This document shows, piece after piece, positions 1-12,447 of a stretch of DNA of 64,000 nt. The notes under the pieces were generated by a model, which saw only the letters and a program-made list of their open reading frames with translations, ran no database searches and was not told the origin of the DNA. Origin of the DNA: Roseibium album (lineage in GTDB: Bacteria > Pseudomonadota > Alphaproteobacteria > Rhizobiales > Stappiaceae); assembly GCA_001404055.1 (NCBI GenBank), contig CXTY01000004.1:1-64000 (forward strand). The letters run 5' to 3'. A program made the position numbers and the translations under genes. Every line of letters begins with the position of its first letter. The stretch's first letter is position 1.

Positions 1-142
1 CCCAAGGCGCACCGGTGCGCAACCGCCAGAAAATGCCATTCAGAACCCGCCGGTCATCAACACGCGCAACACCACGCACTTTGGACGGAAGAAGTGGCTG
101 GATGACAGACCACTCGAAATCGCTCAGATCAAACCGCGCCAT
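1..142 (-). CDS. IS5-like transposase, N-terminal fragment cut by window edge
   Basis: The first 47 codons of a transposase read leftward out of the window. The N-terminus MARFDLSDFEW, followed by a VIQPLLP stretch and GIFWRLRTGAPW, is the typical start of IS5-family transposases (the helical domain before the DDE catalytic domain). The start is the ATG at 140-142. The catalytic domain lies outside the window, so intactness cannot be judged. The insertion-sequence end should lie within about 60 bp upstream, roughly 143-200, but with only one end visible its terminal inverted repeat cannot be delimited. The family call is fairly sure; subgroup is not. Confidence 0.75.
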   Translation of the reverse strand, partial: MARFDLSDFEWSVIQPLLPSKVRGVARVDDRRVLNGIFWRLRTGAPW

Positions 143-211
143 GGAAAACTCCTTTTAGGAGTTTGAATCACATTCGCAACTCAAAAGGAATCCCGTTTAT
201 GAGAACGTGGC

Positions 212-673
212 CTAGCCCACGCTCTTTCCACACAGGCAGTCGCCAAAGGCATTGGCTGGCATTTGCCCCAATTGTCCGAAAAGGCTCATGAAGTCAAAAT
301 GATTATACGCTTCGATCAAGCGGCCATCGGCCACCTTGATGAAAACCGTGCCCGTCGTCTGCACCTTATCATCGGTGCCACGTTTCTTTGCTTTCAAGAC
401 GCACAATAGGGCCAACCAATCGCCTTGTTCCATGCTCTTGGTGATTTCGATTTTGACATCACCCACCAAGTTCAACAGCGCACTATGAAATTCCTTGAAA
501 CCGTCCGGGCCAATGCGCTCATGATCGGCAAATTCATCCGCTTTTCCGTTCACATAGGTTCCAAGACCTCTTGCGGTGCCATCGGGAACAAACATTTCAT
601 CGATGGCAGCCTCGTCTTCCTCAGCCCAGACACGCCTGAACCAGGTTTCAACAACTTCAATTCTCTCAGACAT
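212..673 (-). CDS. SnoaL-like / NTF2-fold protein
   Basis: A 153-residue single-domain protein with the pattern of SnoaL-like polyketide-cyclase or ester-cyclase relatives (NTF2 fold): an N-terminal helix with a WF.RVWAE stretch, a central segment mentioning dose-like loop residues, and strands ending in the EAYNHFDF motif typical of this fold. There is no signal peptide, so it should be cytoplasmic. The family includes isomerases, cyclases and stress proteins, so no reaction can be assigned. It is the first gene downstream of the small gene at 737-979 on the same strand (63 bp gap), with a weak purine-rich ribosome site before the ATG. Function unknown beyond the fold. Confidence 0.65.
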   Translation of the reverse strand: MSERIEVVETWFRRVWAEEDEAAIDEMFVPDGTARGLGTYVNGKADEFADHERIGPDGFKEFHSALLNLVGDVKIEITKSMEQGDWLALLCVLKAKKRGTDDKVQTTGTVFIKVADGRLIEAYNHFDFMSLFGQLGQMPANAFGDCLCGKSVG

Positions 674-736
674 AGATTATGCTCCACTCAAATCCATACT
701 TGGAAACACGCGGACAAGCCGCGGCATAGAAAATTT

Positions 737-979
737 TCAGGATTTGGGACCTTTTTCCCAACCCAATTTGACGCCCTCAAGTATTGCCTTACCGGCCTCT
801 GCCGTTGGCACGATCTCCATAATATCGTTATGAAACAAAGGCCAGAATTGCGCGCAGATTCCAATGATCTCTGCCTTGGACTCGGCTTCAAGAATGACAT
901 AACCCTCAGCGTTGCTGATCCAACCGGTAAATTTAACTGCGCTTTCCCCTTCGACCAGTTCCTTGGCATCCCCGACCAT
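737..979 (-). CDS. small conserved-type protein, start codon unclear
   Basis: The frame from the ATG at 979 gives 80 residues with a patterned amphipathic sequence (FTGWISNAEGYVILEAES, then a helix and IMEIVPTAEAG). It resembles small alpha/beta-barrel dimeric proteins of the DUF3303 type, a tentative view. The frame stays open upstream to a TAG near 1090, and the residues there (NNFTCIAETWP) read like the first beta strand of the same domain. A strong AGGAGG lies at 1070-1075, but the codons at the proper distance are ATA ATA (1061-1066), with no ATG, GTG or TTG. So either the gene starts at a non-standard codon, or its start was mutated, or it starts inside the domain at 979. Confidence 0.5.
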   Translation of the reverse strand: MVGDAKELVEGESAVKFTGWISNAEGYVILEAESKAEIIGICAQFWPLFHNDIMEIVPTAEAGKAILEGVKLGWEKGPKS

Positions 980-1069
980 ATCCGTCCAGGCAGCTATTTC
1001 GCCTTCCCGGTCCTTAGGCCAGGTCTCAGCAATACAAGTAAAGTTATTGATATATAAGAGTATTATAGA

Positions 1070-1418
1070 CCTCCTGAAGCAATAGAACTAAGCATTAACG
1101 AACAACACTTCGGTCGATACTGATAACGCTAGCGACTAACACAATCTCAGGCAACCATTGAATGCAAAAAACATGATCAGATTGCATAATTAAAGTGGAG
1201 TTAAGCAAAAAATAGATCTCAAATTGTACGGTAGAATAGACTAACAATTGAAAATATACTCACAGACGCAAGGATTACGCCCTTCCATTGGCTAGAACGT
1301 CTTCCAGCTGCACAAAGAATGAAGACACCTGACATAAAATGGCGTTGCAACGAGAAGATAGGAATATGCAGGGCAGACCAACGCTTGGTACTGTTGCAAT
1401 AGTCCCATTACACTCAGA
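1070..1418. other. AT-rich intergenic region, no gene seen
   Basis: About 350 bp, AT-rich, between the leftward small gene and the rightward VOC gene. It should hold the divergent promoters. Minus-strand open frames here (67-80 residues) have no family resemblance or ribosome site and are not called. Confidence 0.5.
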
Positions 1419-2240
1419 ATGACGCTCTTTCTGCGCAGGAAACAGGCAGCAAGTTCCCACGACACATTCAATGCCCAAAGGTTGACCCGATTGCCTGAAG
1501 ATCGCATTTCATCACTTACCTTGCGTGTTTCCAATCCCGACCGGTTGGCAGCGTTTTATTGTGATGTTCTTGGCATGCAACTGGTCGATGGGTATGGCGG
1601 GCAGGCAGTCAGTTACACGGGACAGGGCGCCGCCCTCATCTTGAGCCCCTGCGATGGTCCGGAGACCTATCAACATGATCCAAGTGACAGGTACTGGAAA
1701 ATCGCAATAACGCTGCCAGATCTTGATATTGCCTATGCACAACTTCAGGCGCGCGGCATCGAAGTCACTCAGCCAAACCAGTTCCGGGACATCGCCTATA
1801 TGAGCCATATGACAGACCCTGAAGGACATGTGATAGAGTTGATCCAGCACAACTTTCTCGGAAACCCACTCACCAAACAGGGTGACAGGACGTTATCTTT
1901 GGGGGGCGGTGCAAATATCGGATTGATCACCTTGCGCACGAGCGACATTGAAACCGATCTTTCCTTTTGCAGAGACGAGCTAGGCATGCGCTATCTCTCA
2001 CGCCAGGACGTTCCGGACCTGAATTTCTGTCTCTACTTTCTTGGCTTTTCGCAAGAAGCGACGCCCGTTCCAAACGTCGATGCCGTGGAAAACAGGGAAT
2101 GGCTATGGCAGCGGCCTTACACTGTTCTGGAATTTCAGTATCGGAAGGATGACGTCATCCGGCACCGTCCGGAAAATTCAATTGGGGCAGCATCGGTCCA
2201 GATTGAAGCCGGAAACAACGCGTTCAGGTCGATCAGGTAG
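1419..2240 (+). CDS. two-domain VOC (glyoxalase/dioxygenase superfamily) protein
   Basis: This protein of up to 273 residues contains two tandem vicinal-oxygen-chelate units. The first (about residues 29-145) opens with ISSLTLRVSNPDRLAAFYCDVLGM and ends with DPEGHVIELI, where the last Glu is the usual metal ligand. The second (about 165-270) opens with GLITLRTSDIETDLSFCRDELGM. The layout fits ring-cleavage dioxygenases or glyoxalase-like proteins; the substrate cannot be told. The second unit lacks the expected closing His/Glu pattern and ends early, so it may be structural only. No good ribosome site precedes the ATG at 1419, and a later TTG start near residue 20 is possible. Confidence 0.65.
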   Translation: MTLFLRRKQAASSHDTFNAQRLTRLPEDRISSLTLRVSNPDRLAAFYCDVLGMQLVDGYGGQAVSYTGQGAALILSPCDGPETYQHDPSDRYWKIAITLPDLDIAYAQLQARGIEVTQPNQFRDIAYMSHMTDPEGHVIELIQHNFLGNPLTKQGDRTLSLGGGANIGLITLRTSDIETDLSFCRDELGMRYLSRQDVPDLNFCLYFLGFSQEATPVPNVDAVENREWLWQRPYTVLEFQYRKDDVIRHRPENSIGAASVQIEAGNNAFRSIR

Positions 2241-2260
2241 CCAGGCGCAGGCACCAAAAA

Positions 2261-2290
2261 GAAAAGGCCCACCAGATGGCGGGCCCTTCC
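2261..2290 (-). terminator. rpsD terminator
   Basis: A hairpin with stems at 2266-2274 and 2277-2285 is followed on the minus strand by TTTTCTTTTT. Its one imperfect pair is G-U in minus-strand RNA but A-C in plus-strand RNA, so it is best read as the end of the rpsD transcript. Confidence 0.8.
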
Positions 2291-2313
2291 CAAAAACCGT
2301 ATTCGGCGGAAAA

Positions 2314-2931
2314 TTACCGCGAATAAAACTCGACGACCAGGTTCGGTTCCATTTGAACCGGATAAGGAACGTCGGCGAAAGACGGAATGCGGGAGTAGGT
2401 AGCAGTCATCTTTGAGTGGTCGGCGTCGACATAATCCGGCACATCACGCTCAGCGGACTGGTTAGCTTCCAGGACCAGAGCGAGCTGCTTGGATTTTTCA
2501 CGAACTTCGATCACATCGCCCGGACGCAGCTGGTAGCTCGGAATGTTCACACGACGACCATTGACCTTGATGTGGCCATGGTTGATGAACTGACGAGCCG
2601 CAAATACGGTCGGAACGAATTTCGCGCGGTAGATTACTGCATCAAGACGGCGCTCCAACAGACCGATCAGGTTTTCAGAGGTATCGCCCTTCTGGCGAGA
2701 CGCATCTGCATAAACCTTGCGGAACTGTTTTTCGGAGATGTTGCCGTAATAGCCTTTCAGCTTCTGCTTTGCGCGGAGCTGAATACCGAAGTCGGACAGT
2801 TTGCCTTTACGGCGCTGGCCATGCTGACCTGGACCGTATTCACGCTTGTTGGCCGGGCTCTTCGGACGACCCCAGATGTTTTCACCCATCCGGCGATCAA
2901 TTTTGTACTTAACGCTATGGCGCTTTGACAT
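2314..2931 (-). CDS. rpsD: 30S ribosomal protein S4
   Basis: Ribosomal protein S4, 205 residues, the normal alphaproteobacterial length. It binds 16S rRNA and nucleates assembly of the 30S body. The N-terminus [20 protein letters not shown] is characteristic, and the S4 RNA-binding domain is seen at about residues 95-160 ([11 protein letters not shown], then [15 protein letters not shown]). The frame extends 52 codons further upstream, but the start at 2931 is chosen because family members begin here and a purine-rich stretch precedes it. The gene stands alone with its own terminator, as is common in alphaproteobacteria, where rpsD lies outside the alpha operon. Confidence 0.97.
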   Translation of the reverse strand: MSKRHSVKYKIDRRMGENIWGRPKSPANKREYGPGQHGQRRKGKLSDFGIQLRAKQKLKGYYGNISEKQFRKVYADASRQKGDTSENLIGLLERRLDAVIYRAKFVPTVFAARQFINHGHIKVNGRRVNIPSYQLRPGDVIEVREKSKQLALVLEANQSAERDVPDYVDADHSKMTATYSRIPSFADVPYPVQMEPNLVVEFYSR

Positions 2932-3410
2932 ATCGCGGTTTCCTTTGAATTCGCGTTGTTTTTCTAATAAAGGAAACGCGCCCTCCTTTATCCTTTCAAA
3001 CCATACAAGACGGCCTGATCGGAGCGACAGGGACCCAGCAAGACGGCGCCGGCTGGATGCCCACGGGTGCGTAGACCCGGAAGACAAAGCCTCCCGGACC
3101 GCGCGGAAATACAGGCAGACCCTTCAAATGTCAATCCGGCAGCGCACATTTCCCGCCGAATCAGGTGGCTTGAGGGCGCGTTTCAGGCACGAAAAGCACC
3201 CTCAAATGGCTTTCAGTAGCCAGTTTTGGCAACTATTTGGGTGAAATACCCAGTTTTTGCGAAAAATAATGCATACATTTAGGAATTTTTAATTGCAGCT
3301 TTTCACTATGCAATCGCCGCTACAACCATAGCGAATAATATCAGTGGCGGCATTCACGCGATCCCATTACGCAGAAGAACTTTTACGCCGGGCTTGTCAA
3401 AGGACCAAGC
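2932..3410. other. rpsD leader and divergent promoter region
   Basis: About 480 bp between divergent rpsD and the EAL-CBS-GGDEF gene. The 200 bp next to rpsD are GC-rich and contain short inverted repeats (for example GGGTCTACGCACCC on the minus strand) that could fold as an mRNA leader; no known ribosomal leader class was recognised. The part from 3240 to 3330 is AT-rich and likely promoter DNA. Open frames here have no coding character. Confidence 0.4.
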
Positions 3411-5207
3411 ATGTCAGCAAATCGTAACTCAGCCTTGCAAAGTGGCTCAGAAAGCTGCGGTTTGCTTTGGCGCGCACCGGAACACGTCCTTGACGTGATC
3501 GAGTACGCGCTCCAGCCCATCGTCGACATTGGAACCGGTGTTGTCTACGCCTATGAGGCTCAGGCTCGGTATTTTGGGGAAACTGAGGATATTTCTCCGA
3601 GCAAATTGATCGACATTGCGCAAGAGCGCGGTTTCCTGCCGGAGCTCGAGGCAAAACTGTTCTCAAAGGCCGTTGGCAAATTCAAGGATCTGAAAGTCGC
3701 CCAGGACACCAAGCTTTATTTCAAGCTGGATGGCCGCAATCTTGGCGAAGACGATGACCCCCGGATGCGTTTGGGAGACATTGTCTCAGAAACTGGTTTG
3801 CACAAGAACCAGATCTGCCTGGAATTTTCTGAACGTCACAGGCAGACAATCACCGATGTAACCCATCATGCCATCAACGATTTGCGGCAATTGGGCTTCC
3901 TGGTTGCTCTTGACGACTTCGGGCGCGGTTCTTCCGAACTTCGGCTTTTGCACGATATGTCCCCGGACTATGTGAAAATCGACCGGTTTTTCCTGCATGG
4001 CATCGACTGCGACGCGAGGCGCAAACTGTTTGTGACAACAGTCGCCAATCTGGCCCGTGTCCTTGGCGCCCGCGTCATTGCAGAAGGCGTTGAAACAGAA
4101 CGAGAATTCAAGGCTTGCAGAGAGGCCGGGTGCGACCTTCTTCAAGGACGCTTCGTTGCAGAACCATTTCTGAAGGCTTCCAGCGCCAAACTGTTTTACG
4201 ACCACATCAGAGCGCCAGGGCTCGGCCGAAAGCGGCGCGAGGAACAGGACCGCATACGTAACGAGCTTCTGACTTTGCCGACAATCCAGTTCGACGCCTC
4301 CATGAATGAGTTGCTCGACATGGTCGTACACAATCAGGAAGGAAACGTGGTCCCGGTTCTGGACGCCAACCGGGAACCGCGCGGACTGATCCACGAACGC
4401 GATCTGAAAGCATATCTTTACGCCGGTGGGCAGGACGATGCGGATGCTCAGGCAGCGCTCGATTTCCCGCTACGTTCTTTCGTTCGCGCCTGCCCAATCG
4501 CCGACATCGATTCAAATGCAGACATGCTTTTGGTGACCTTTGCGTCTTCCATCAATTCCGATGGGATCATCGTCACTGAAAATTTCCGTTATGCCGGTTT
4601 CATGTCGGCTACATCCCTGTTGAAGATCATCCATGAAAAGCGTCTGGAAGAGGCACAGGATCAAAATCCGCTGACCCGCCTGCCGGGCAACGGCGCAATC
4701 ACCCGGTTCATTTCCGACAGCGCCAGGAAGGGCAACCAGGAGCGGCACCTGTGCTACCTGGACTTCGACAATTTCAAACCCTTCAATGATACCTACGGCT
4801 ATCGTCAGGGCGACCGCGCAATCATTCTATTTGGTGAACTGCTGCAGCGTCACATTTCCGGCACCGGGACCTTTCACGGGCATCTCGGTGGGGACGATTT
4901 TTTTGCAGGCTTTTCAAATACAGACCAGACGGATGTCGCCGCGCGCATGCTTGCTTTGAAACGCGCCTTCCGACTGGATGTTGAAAGTTTCTATGAGCCT
5001 GAGCACCGCGAACAGGGCTTTATCGAAGCTCAGGACCGGTTTGGAACAACACGGCAGTTTCCGTTGTTGCAATGTTCCATATCAATCCTGACCCTTCCCA
5101 AGGGCATGACGATTCGTCCCGATCTGCTCAACGACGAAATCATGGAACTGAAGCGAGCAGCCAAACGGTCAGACGATGGCCTGGCGGTCAAAAGCCTTGC
5201 TGCTTAA
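3411..5207 (+). CDS. EAL - CBS pair - GGDEF cyclic-di-GMP signalling protein
   Basis: A soluble 598-residue protein with an unusual domain order. An EAL phosphodiesterase-type domain fills about residues 30-255, a CBS pair about 285-400, and a GGDEF domain about 430-590. In the EAL domain the signature is YEAQAR instead of E-(A/V)-L-x-R, but the Glu is kept, as are DDFGRG, the KID lysine and EGVE. The GGDEF signature is GGDDF, a conservative change. Both domains therefore look atypical; activity cannot be predicted, and a sensor or receptor role is possible. The CBS pair suggests control by an adenine nucleotide. AAGGA precedes the ATG. Its stop overlaps the end of the convergent murI by 4 bp. 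Confidence 0.88.
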   Translation: MSANRNSALQSGSESCGLLWRAPEHVLDVIEYALQPIVDIGTGVVYAYEAQARYFGETEDISPSKLIDIAQERGFLPELEAKLFSKAVGKFKDLKVAQDTKLYFKLDGRNLGEDDDPRMRLGDIVSETGLHKNQICLEFSERHRQTITDVTHHAINDLRQLGFLVALDDFGRGSSELRLLHDMSPDYVKIDRFFLHGIDCDARRKLFVTTVANLARVLGARVIAEGVETEREFKACREAGCDLLQGRFVAEPFLKASSAKLFYDHIRAPGLGRKRREEQDRIRNELLTLPTIQFDASMNELLDMVVHNQEGNVVPVLDANREPRGLIHERDLKAYLYAGGQDDADAQAALDFPLRSFVRACPIADIDSNADMLLVTFASSINSDGIIVTENFRYAGFMSATSLLKIIHEKRLEEAQDQNPLTRLPGNGAITRFISDSARKGNQERHLCYLDFDNFKPFNDTYGYRQGDRAIILFGELLQRHISGTGTFHGHLGGDDFFAGFSNTDQTDVAARMLALKRAFRLDVESFYEPEHREQGFIEAQDRFGTTRQFPLLQCSISILTLPKGMTIRPDLLNDEIMELKRAAKRSDDGLAVKSLAA

Positions 5208-5998
5208 GGTTCAAGTGCCAAGCCAAAACCAGCAAGCAGCCTTACAAGACCACTATCCTCGGGTTCAGAGGTAAAAAACGCCCGATCCGGCGTTCCTGCG
5301 GGCTTTTCCGCAACAGCCTCTCCCAACACTCTGACGAGTTGCCGCGCGATTGCTTCGGCAGGGTCAAGCCAGTCGACCGGCCAGGGTGCGATCTTGCGAA
5401 AGCGGTTGGCGAGAAACGGATAGTGCGTGCACGCCAGAACCACAATGTCCGTTCGCCTGCCTCCACTATCGAGAAAACAACCGGCAATTTCTGAAAACAG
5501 CTCGTCGTCTGCGACCGCTTCACCGCGCATATAGCGCTCGGCTTGCTCAGCGAGCAGGTCCGAACCGACCAGACGGACATGACATTGGCTGGCAAAACTG
5601 TCGATCAGGGATCTTGTATAGGCCCGGCGCACGGTACCTGGTGTCGCCAGCACCGAAATCAGGCCTGAAGATGTACGTTCCGCCGCCGGTTTGATTGCAG
5701 GCACCGTTCCAACGAAGGAAACTTCCGGATGGGCCTCGCGCAGGCTTTCGCCCGCGAGCGTGAAAGCAGTATTGCAGGCAATCACAACGGCCTTCGGCCG
5801 GTGACGCACGATTAGCTTGTCAAATAGCGAAAGAAGCCGTTCTTTCAGATCGGCTTCCGGCCAGCGGCCAATTGGAAAAGCCTCATCGTCGGCAACATAG
5901 AGCAGCGGCTCGTAAGGAAGCAGGTAGCGGATTTCGCGCAAGACCGTGAGCCCGCCAAGACCTGAATCAAAAATCAGTACCGGTCTTTCAGGGGTCAA
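5204..5998 (-). CDS. murI: glutamate racemase
   Basis: Glutamate racemase, 264 residues, converts L- to D-glutamate for peptidoglycan precursors in the cytoplasm. The [10 protein letters not shown] motif gives the catalytic Asp11-Ser12 region, and the two catalytic cysteines are Cys75 in ACNTA and Cys190 in ACTHYPF, one in each half of the pseudosymmetric fold. Length is normal. It lies 8 bp downstream of trmJ on the same strand, so the two are probably co-transcribed. It is distinct from the aspartate/glutamate racemase-family gene at 22448-23143, which lacks the MurI-type N-terminus. Confidence 0.95.
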   Translation of the reverse strand: MTPERPVLIFDSGLGGLTVLREIRYLLPYEPLLYVADDEAFPIGRWPEADLKERLLSLFDKLIVRHRPKAVVIACNTAFTLAGESLREAHPEVSFVGTVPAIKPAAERTSSGLISVLATPGTVRRAYTRSLIDSFASQCHVRLVGSDLLAEQAERYMRGEAVADDELFSEIAGCFLDSGGRRTDIVVLACTHYPFLANRFRKIAPWPVDWLDPAEAIARQLVRVLGEAVAEKPAGTPDRAFFTSEPEDSGLVRLLAGFGLALEP

Positions 5999-6006
5999 GG
6001 TCCACC

Positions 6007-6819
6007 TCAGTTCTTGTCTTCTGAACTACCACGATCTTTTCGTGCTCTGGATTTGCGATCTTCCAAGGAAGCAATAACGCCGCGCAGGGCACGGACTTCC
6101 TGTTCTGTCAGTTCCGCTTTCTGAAAGATGTTGCGGAGCGTGCGGACCATATGTGGACGCCTTTCGGGCGGGCGGAAGAAAGTCGCCGCATCCAGCGCGC
6201 TTTCCAGATGTTCAAAGAACCGCACAACATCGTCTTTTTTCGCCTGAGGGTGCTCCTCTTCCGAAACCAGGAAGGGCAATTCTCCAGAACAGGCAATCTT
6301 GCGCCATTCGTAGGAACACACCAAGACGGCCTGTGCGATGTTCAAGGAAGCAAAGTCAGGATCAACCGGCAGGGTGACAATTTCATCCGCCAGCGCTATT
6401 TCCTCGTTGTTCAGGCCCCAGCGTTCACGACCAAAAAGATAGCCGGTCGCATTGCCATTTTCACCGAGACCCACTGCCTTTTTCGCCGCCTCGTCGGGGC
6501 CACGTACGGGTTTAGGCACCTCGCGAGAGCGAGCAGTGGTCGCAAAAACAAATTGGAGATCGGCAATCGCTGCTTCCACGCTGTCGAACACTTGAACGTT
6601 ATCAATGACATGATCTGCGCGGCTGGCGGCTGCCCTCGCCTTTTCGCTCGGCCAACCGTCCCGTGGATTGACGATCCGAAGATCCACCAGGCCAAAATTC
6701 GCCATGGCCCGCGCTGCTGTCCCGATGTTCTCGCCAAGCTGTGGTTCACACAGGATCACGGCGGGTGGCTTTGCCGTTATCGCCCGGGATTCTTCTCTAA
6801 TGTTCGCGTTCTTGCTCAT
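6007..6819 (-). CDS. trmJ: tRNA (cytidine/uridine-32-2'-O)-methyltransferase TrmJ-like
   Basis: A 270-residue SPOUT-class RNA methyltransferase. The N-terminal knot domain shows [18 protein letters not shown] and a [16 protein letters not shown] stretch, which is the TrmJ/LasT pattern; TrmJ methylates the 2'-O of position 32 in the tRNA anticodon loop. A SAM-binding C-terminal knot follows with the [11 protein letters not shown] motif, and the tail (about 190-265) is the extra dimer domain of TrmJ. The final residues are lysine- and arginine-rich. It is upstream of murI with an 8-bp gap. The general class is sure; position 32 as target is inferred from the family. Confidence 0.88.
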   Translation of the reverse strand: MSKNANIREESRAITAKPPAVILCEPQLGENIGTAARAMANFGLVDLRIVNPRDGWPSEKARAAASRADHVIDNVQVFDSVEAAIADLQFVFATTARSREVPKPVRGPDEAAKKAVGLGENGNATGYLFGRERWGLNNEEIALADEIVTLPVDPDFASLNIAQAVLVCSYEWRKIACSGELPFLVSEEEHPQAKKDDVVRFFEHLESALDAATFFRPPERRPHMVRTLRNIFQKAELTEQEVRALRGVIASLEDRKSRARKDRGSSEDKN

Positions 6820-6897
6820 GACGCCGGGATTTAGCGGTTTCTTGAAAGAATGAAAAGTTGGTTGGTGCCAAAATGCAGAAAAGAATGTTGCTGCATC

Positions 6898-8070
6898 TCA
6901 ACCTCTCGGCATTTCACGGAGCGGGATAATGGCCTGGCTTCTGGAAAATCCCTTAAGCTCAAAATACATCGCTTCATCTTTCGGCAGTCCGACGATCTCA
7001 GCGACTTTTTCCGATACGACGGTCTGACCTCCTACCAGCACTGCGGAAGACAAAAGCCGCGCCGCCAGATTTACGGTCGGTCCGATTGCCGTGAAATCCA
7101 ACCGGTCCGACGCACCAATATTGCCATATTGCAATGGGCCAGTATGAACGGCTGCGCGAAATGGGGGAACGGTTTCGGAAAAAATCGGTTCCTCAACCCC
7201 ACCTGATGCTTCCGCGAGGGCGCCAAGCGCATTGTCGCAAGCGGATTTTTCATCAAGCTTTTCAGAGATTGGAAAGATCGCCAGAAGTCCGTCGCCCATG
7301 AATTTCAGGATTTCACCACCCCGTTCGACAATAGGCGGAACAAGGCAATCATAAAAGAGGTTGAGACGCGCCAGCACCTCTTGTGCTGATGCCGCGTTGG
7401 AGAACTTGGTGAAACCGACGAGATCGGCAAACACCACACAGGCTGAAATCTCTTCAATGTCGCCCCGGTGAACCCGTCCTGACAGGATCCGGTGACCACT
7501 GTCACGGCCAACATAGGCAGACAGCAGGTTGGCAGCGTTCAATCGCAACATGTAGGTTTCTGTCAGGCGTGCAAGCGGCAAACTGATCCGCTCCAGCGCT
7601 GCCATCGCTTCTTCATCAAACCCGCTGTCGACCTTCGTCGCCCAGCTGACCAGATGGGTCTCGCCATTTGTAAAGAAGAGCGGTTGGACAACATAATCTG
7701 TCACACCTTCTTCGCGAAATTGCTGAAGGATCGGAAAATCATCAGGGCAATCAGGGTCACACAGCTTTCGGCGAAGCGCCTTTCCTGTCCTGATGACCGT
7801 CGGCAGCGGATTGTCATGATACTCAGCCCCGTCAAATGCCTTCAAATCCGCATCGGTTTGCTCTACCCCGTCACCCCTCAACCAGCGAAACCGCCGCCCC
7901 TGCAAATTCGGATGGAGCGTATAGATAAACAGCGCAAACCGCTCGATGGGTACATGCGCCTCCACCAACCGCCCGCAGATCCCGGCGACGATCTCCCGCG
8001 CATCTGCGCTTGGCCGCGCACCATCCAACATCCACCAGAACAAGTCGTCGAGTTTTTGAGCGTTGATCAA
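6898..8070 (-). CDS. class III adenylate/guanylate cyclase
   Basis: A soluble 390-residue protein. A class III nucleotide cyclase domain lies at about residues 205-385, with the first metal Asp in VFADLVGFTKFS, the second in FMGDGLLAIFP, and NLAARL near the C-terminus (the transition-state Asn/Arg helix). The N-terminal 190 residues look like a GAF/sensor-type region: they contain the W.RGDG and YVVQPLFF segments seen in other alphaproteobacterial cyclases of this form. It probably makes cAMP; substrate choice cannot be read safely. The next gene on the strand, trmJ, starts 78 bp downstream. A cyclic-nucleotide-binding K+ channel is encoded at 23.7 kb, a possible effector. Confidence 0.88.
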   Translation of the reverse strand: MINAQKLDDLFWWMLDGARPSADAREIVAGICGRLVEAHVPIERFALFIYTLHPNLQGRRFRWLRGDGVEQTDADLKAFDGAEYHDNPLPTVIRTGKALRRKLCDPDCPDDFPILQQFREEGVTDYVVQPLFFTNGETHLVSWATKVDSGFDEEAMAALERISLPLARLTETYMLRLNAANLLSAYVGRDSGHRILSGRVHRGDIEEISACVVFADLVGFTKFSNAASAQEVLARLNLFYDCLVPPIVERGGEILKFMGDGLLAIFPISEKLDEKSACDNALGALAEASGGVEEPIFSETVPPFRAAVHTGPLQYGNIGASDRLDFTAIGPTVNLAARLLSSAVLVGGQTVVSEKVAEIVGLPKDEAMYFELKGFSRSQAIIPLREMPRG

Positions 8071-8431
8071 GAGAAGCTCCGCTTAGATGGGTATACGGAT
8101 TTGCGTACTTGAGACGGTCCGTCCAGTAGCGATCCATACCCTAATCTCATGCAGGTGCGTTTCAAAGGTATCGTATTGAAGGCCTCTATTGTCACCCCTT
8201 TGAAGGCAGGGGTCCCGTAATCTCTACGCTTCGGTTCAAACAGGAACGCTGCCGCGTACTGGCTCCCGGTCTTGGCGTTGCAAAACCTGGACGACAACCT
8301 CCAGCAAATATAACCAGCTGTTTGCGACCAGAACCTTCCCCTCCCCCATCCTTCCGATGGACATTTCACACGCGTTTGCTAAAACGCCCACAACTTCCAC
8401 CCCTTGCGTCAATCTGAGGGCTGGCAATTGA
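8071..8431. other. intergenic region upstream of the monomeric icd
   Basis: About 360 bp between the divergent cyclase gene and the icd control region. Minus-strand open frames of about 100 residues here have no ribosome site or family resemblance. Nothing else was recognised. Confidence 0.4.
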
Positions 8432-10744
<2,313 letters not shown>

Positions 10745-10769
10745 GCCTCACACACAACCTATGTTTGAA

Positions 10770-10793
10770 GGGCAGCTACGGCTGCCCTTTTTT
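10770..10793 (+). terminator. terminator of monomeric icd
   Basis: Perfect 7-bp stem GGGCAGC / GCTGCCC (10770-10776 and 10781-10787) with a TACG loop, followed by six T. It sits 25 bp after the stop codon. Confidence 0.92.
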
Positions 10794-11044
10794 GTCAAGC
10801 TGAGGCATGCGTTCCGTCCAAAAAGACTGCTGTAGCTTTGCGGCGGCCTGCTCGTTCCCCCGTCAGTCGAACTTGGTTAAATTTACCTTAATTTTATTTA
10901 AACTGCGCCTTTGCAAGAAATTACCTTGCCACCTTTCACCTGCATTGCTAATTCCAAATAAATATTCAGATAAATACGATAAATGTCGGCACTTTTACTG
11001 AAATTCAAATAAACAATATATAAAAAAAATATTTAGGACAGTTA

Positions 11045-11599
<555 letters not shown>

Positions 11600-11641
11600 T
11601 TTTCAAAGCGAAAATTGAGATTGGGCCCTTCACGCCATCAA

Positions 11642-11673
11642 ATACAAAAAAAAGGGCGGTCAATTGACCGCCC
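11642..11673 (-). terminator. terminator of the CbiM-like gene
   Basis: The perfect palindrome GGGCGGTCAATTGACCGCCC (11654-11673) is followed on the minus strand by nine T, 32 bp after the stop of the leftward gene. Confidence 0.92.
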
Positions 11674-11704
11674 ATTCTCAGTTATTCAAATTCGTTCGTC
11701 AGAC

Positions 11705-12385
11705 CTACGCAGCCGCCTCGTGCAGACGGCTGTTGAACACGATTGTCTTGGTGAAAGGAGCCAACGTCTTGGCACCAGCCAGAACGGCAAGATCCACAAG
11801 CGGTTCTCCAAGAATAACCAGCATGTAGGCAGCGCCAAATGCGCCGATAGAGGCCATGTTTTCTGCACCAAAGCCCTGACCGTAGAACGCCCAGAAGGAA
11901 ACCCAGGCGACGATTCCGCCCTGATAGACAGTGGAAAGAGCCAATGCCTGTGCATAGGAAACGTCCACATAGGCCGTTTTTTCCGGAATGATCTTTTTCG
12001 CCAGCAGGCTGACACCCCAGAGCGGCACGATCAATGTGGTGAGGTTGACGCCATACTGCGGCAGATCAAACGGCGCGAGCAAGAAACCTTGCAAGGTAAG
12101 GCCGGCAGCAAGACCGATTGCAGCAGGTCCCGCACCAAACATCAAGAACAGGGTCGAGCCAAGAATGAAGTGAACTTCGGAAACGCCAACCGGGTAATGC
12201 GGCAGCACTTCAAAGAAGGAAAACACCAGAAGCGTTGTAATGACGGACCGCACACCCAGGCTGGCAACTCCGCTTTTGCGAATGGTGTCCAGAGCCAATT
12301 TGCCTAGAAGTCCGAAGGAAGCAGCAGCTGTACCATAGCTGAGAACAATTTTTGCACCGTCTACGATGCCGGGTTCGATATGCAT
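11705..12385 (-). CDS. CbiM-like energy-coupling-factor membrane protein (cobalt uptake)
   Basis: A 226-residue integral membrane protein with about six hydrophobic segments. It starts MHIEPG, like CbiM proteins, whose N-terminal Met1-His2 bind the metal ion, and it has a conserved-looking EVHFILGSTLF segment with another His. CbiM is the substrate-specific component of cobalt ECF transporters. The expected partners CbiN/CbiQ/CbiO are not next to it, so it would need to work alone or share components encoded elsewhere. A cobalamin riboswitch lies directly upstream, which strongly supports a role in cobalt or corrin supply. AAGGAG precedes the ATG; a strong terminator follows. Confidence 0.82.
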   Translation of the reverse strand: MHIEPGIVDGAKIVLSYGTAAASFGLLGKLALDTIRKSGVASLGVRSVITTLLVFSFFEVLPHYPVGVSEVHFILGSTLFLMFGAGPAAIGLAAGLTLQGFLLAPFDLPQYGVNLTTLIVPLWGVSLLAKKIIPEKTAYVDVSYAQALALSTVYQGGIVAWVSFWAFYGQGFGAENMASIGAFGAAYMLVILGEPLVDLAVLAGAKTLAPFTKTIVFNSRLHEAAA

Positions 12386-12447
12386 ATTCTTCTCCTTTGC
12401 GCACCCACCGTGCGCGAACAGGTTTTAAATAGTCTGGCTATTCCAAG

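Noticed and set aside
1275..1534. Minus-strand open frames of 67-80 residues upstream of the VOC gene
   Set aside because: No ribosome site, overlap with the rightward gene and low-complexity translation; they read as shadow frames in AT-rich DNA.
2932..3087. N-terminal extension of 52 residues on RpsD
   Set aside because: Family members begin at MSKRHS; the extra codons lack conservation-like pattern and would be atypical for S4.
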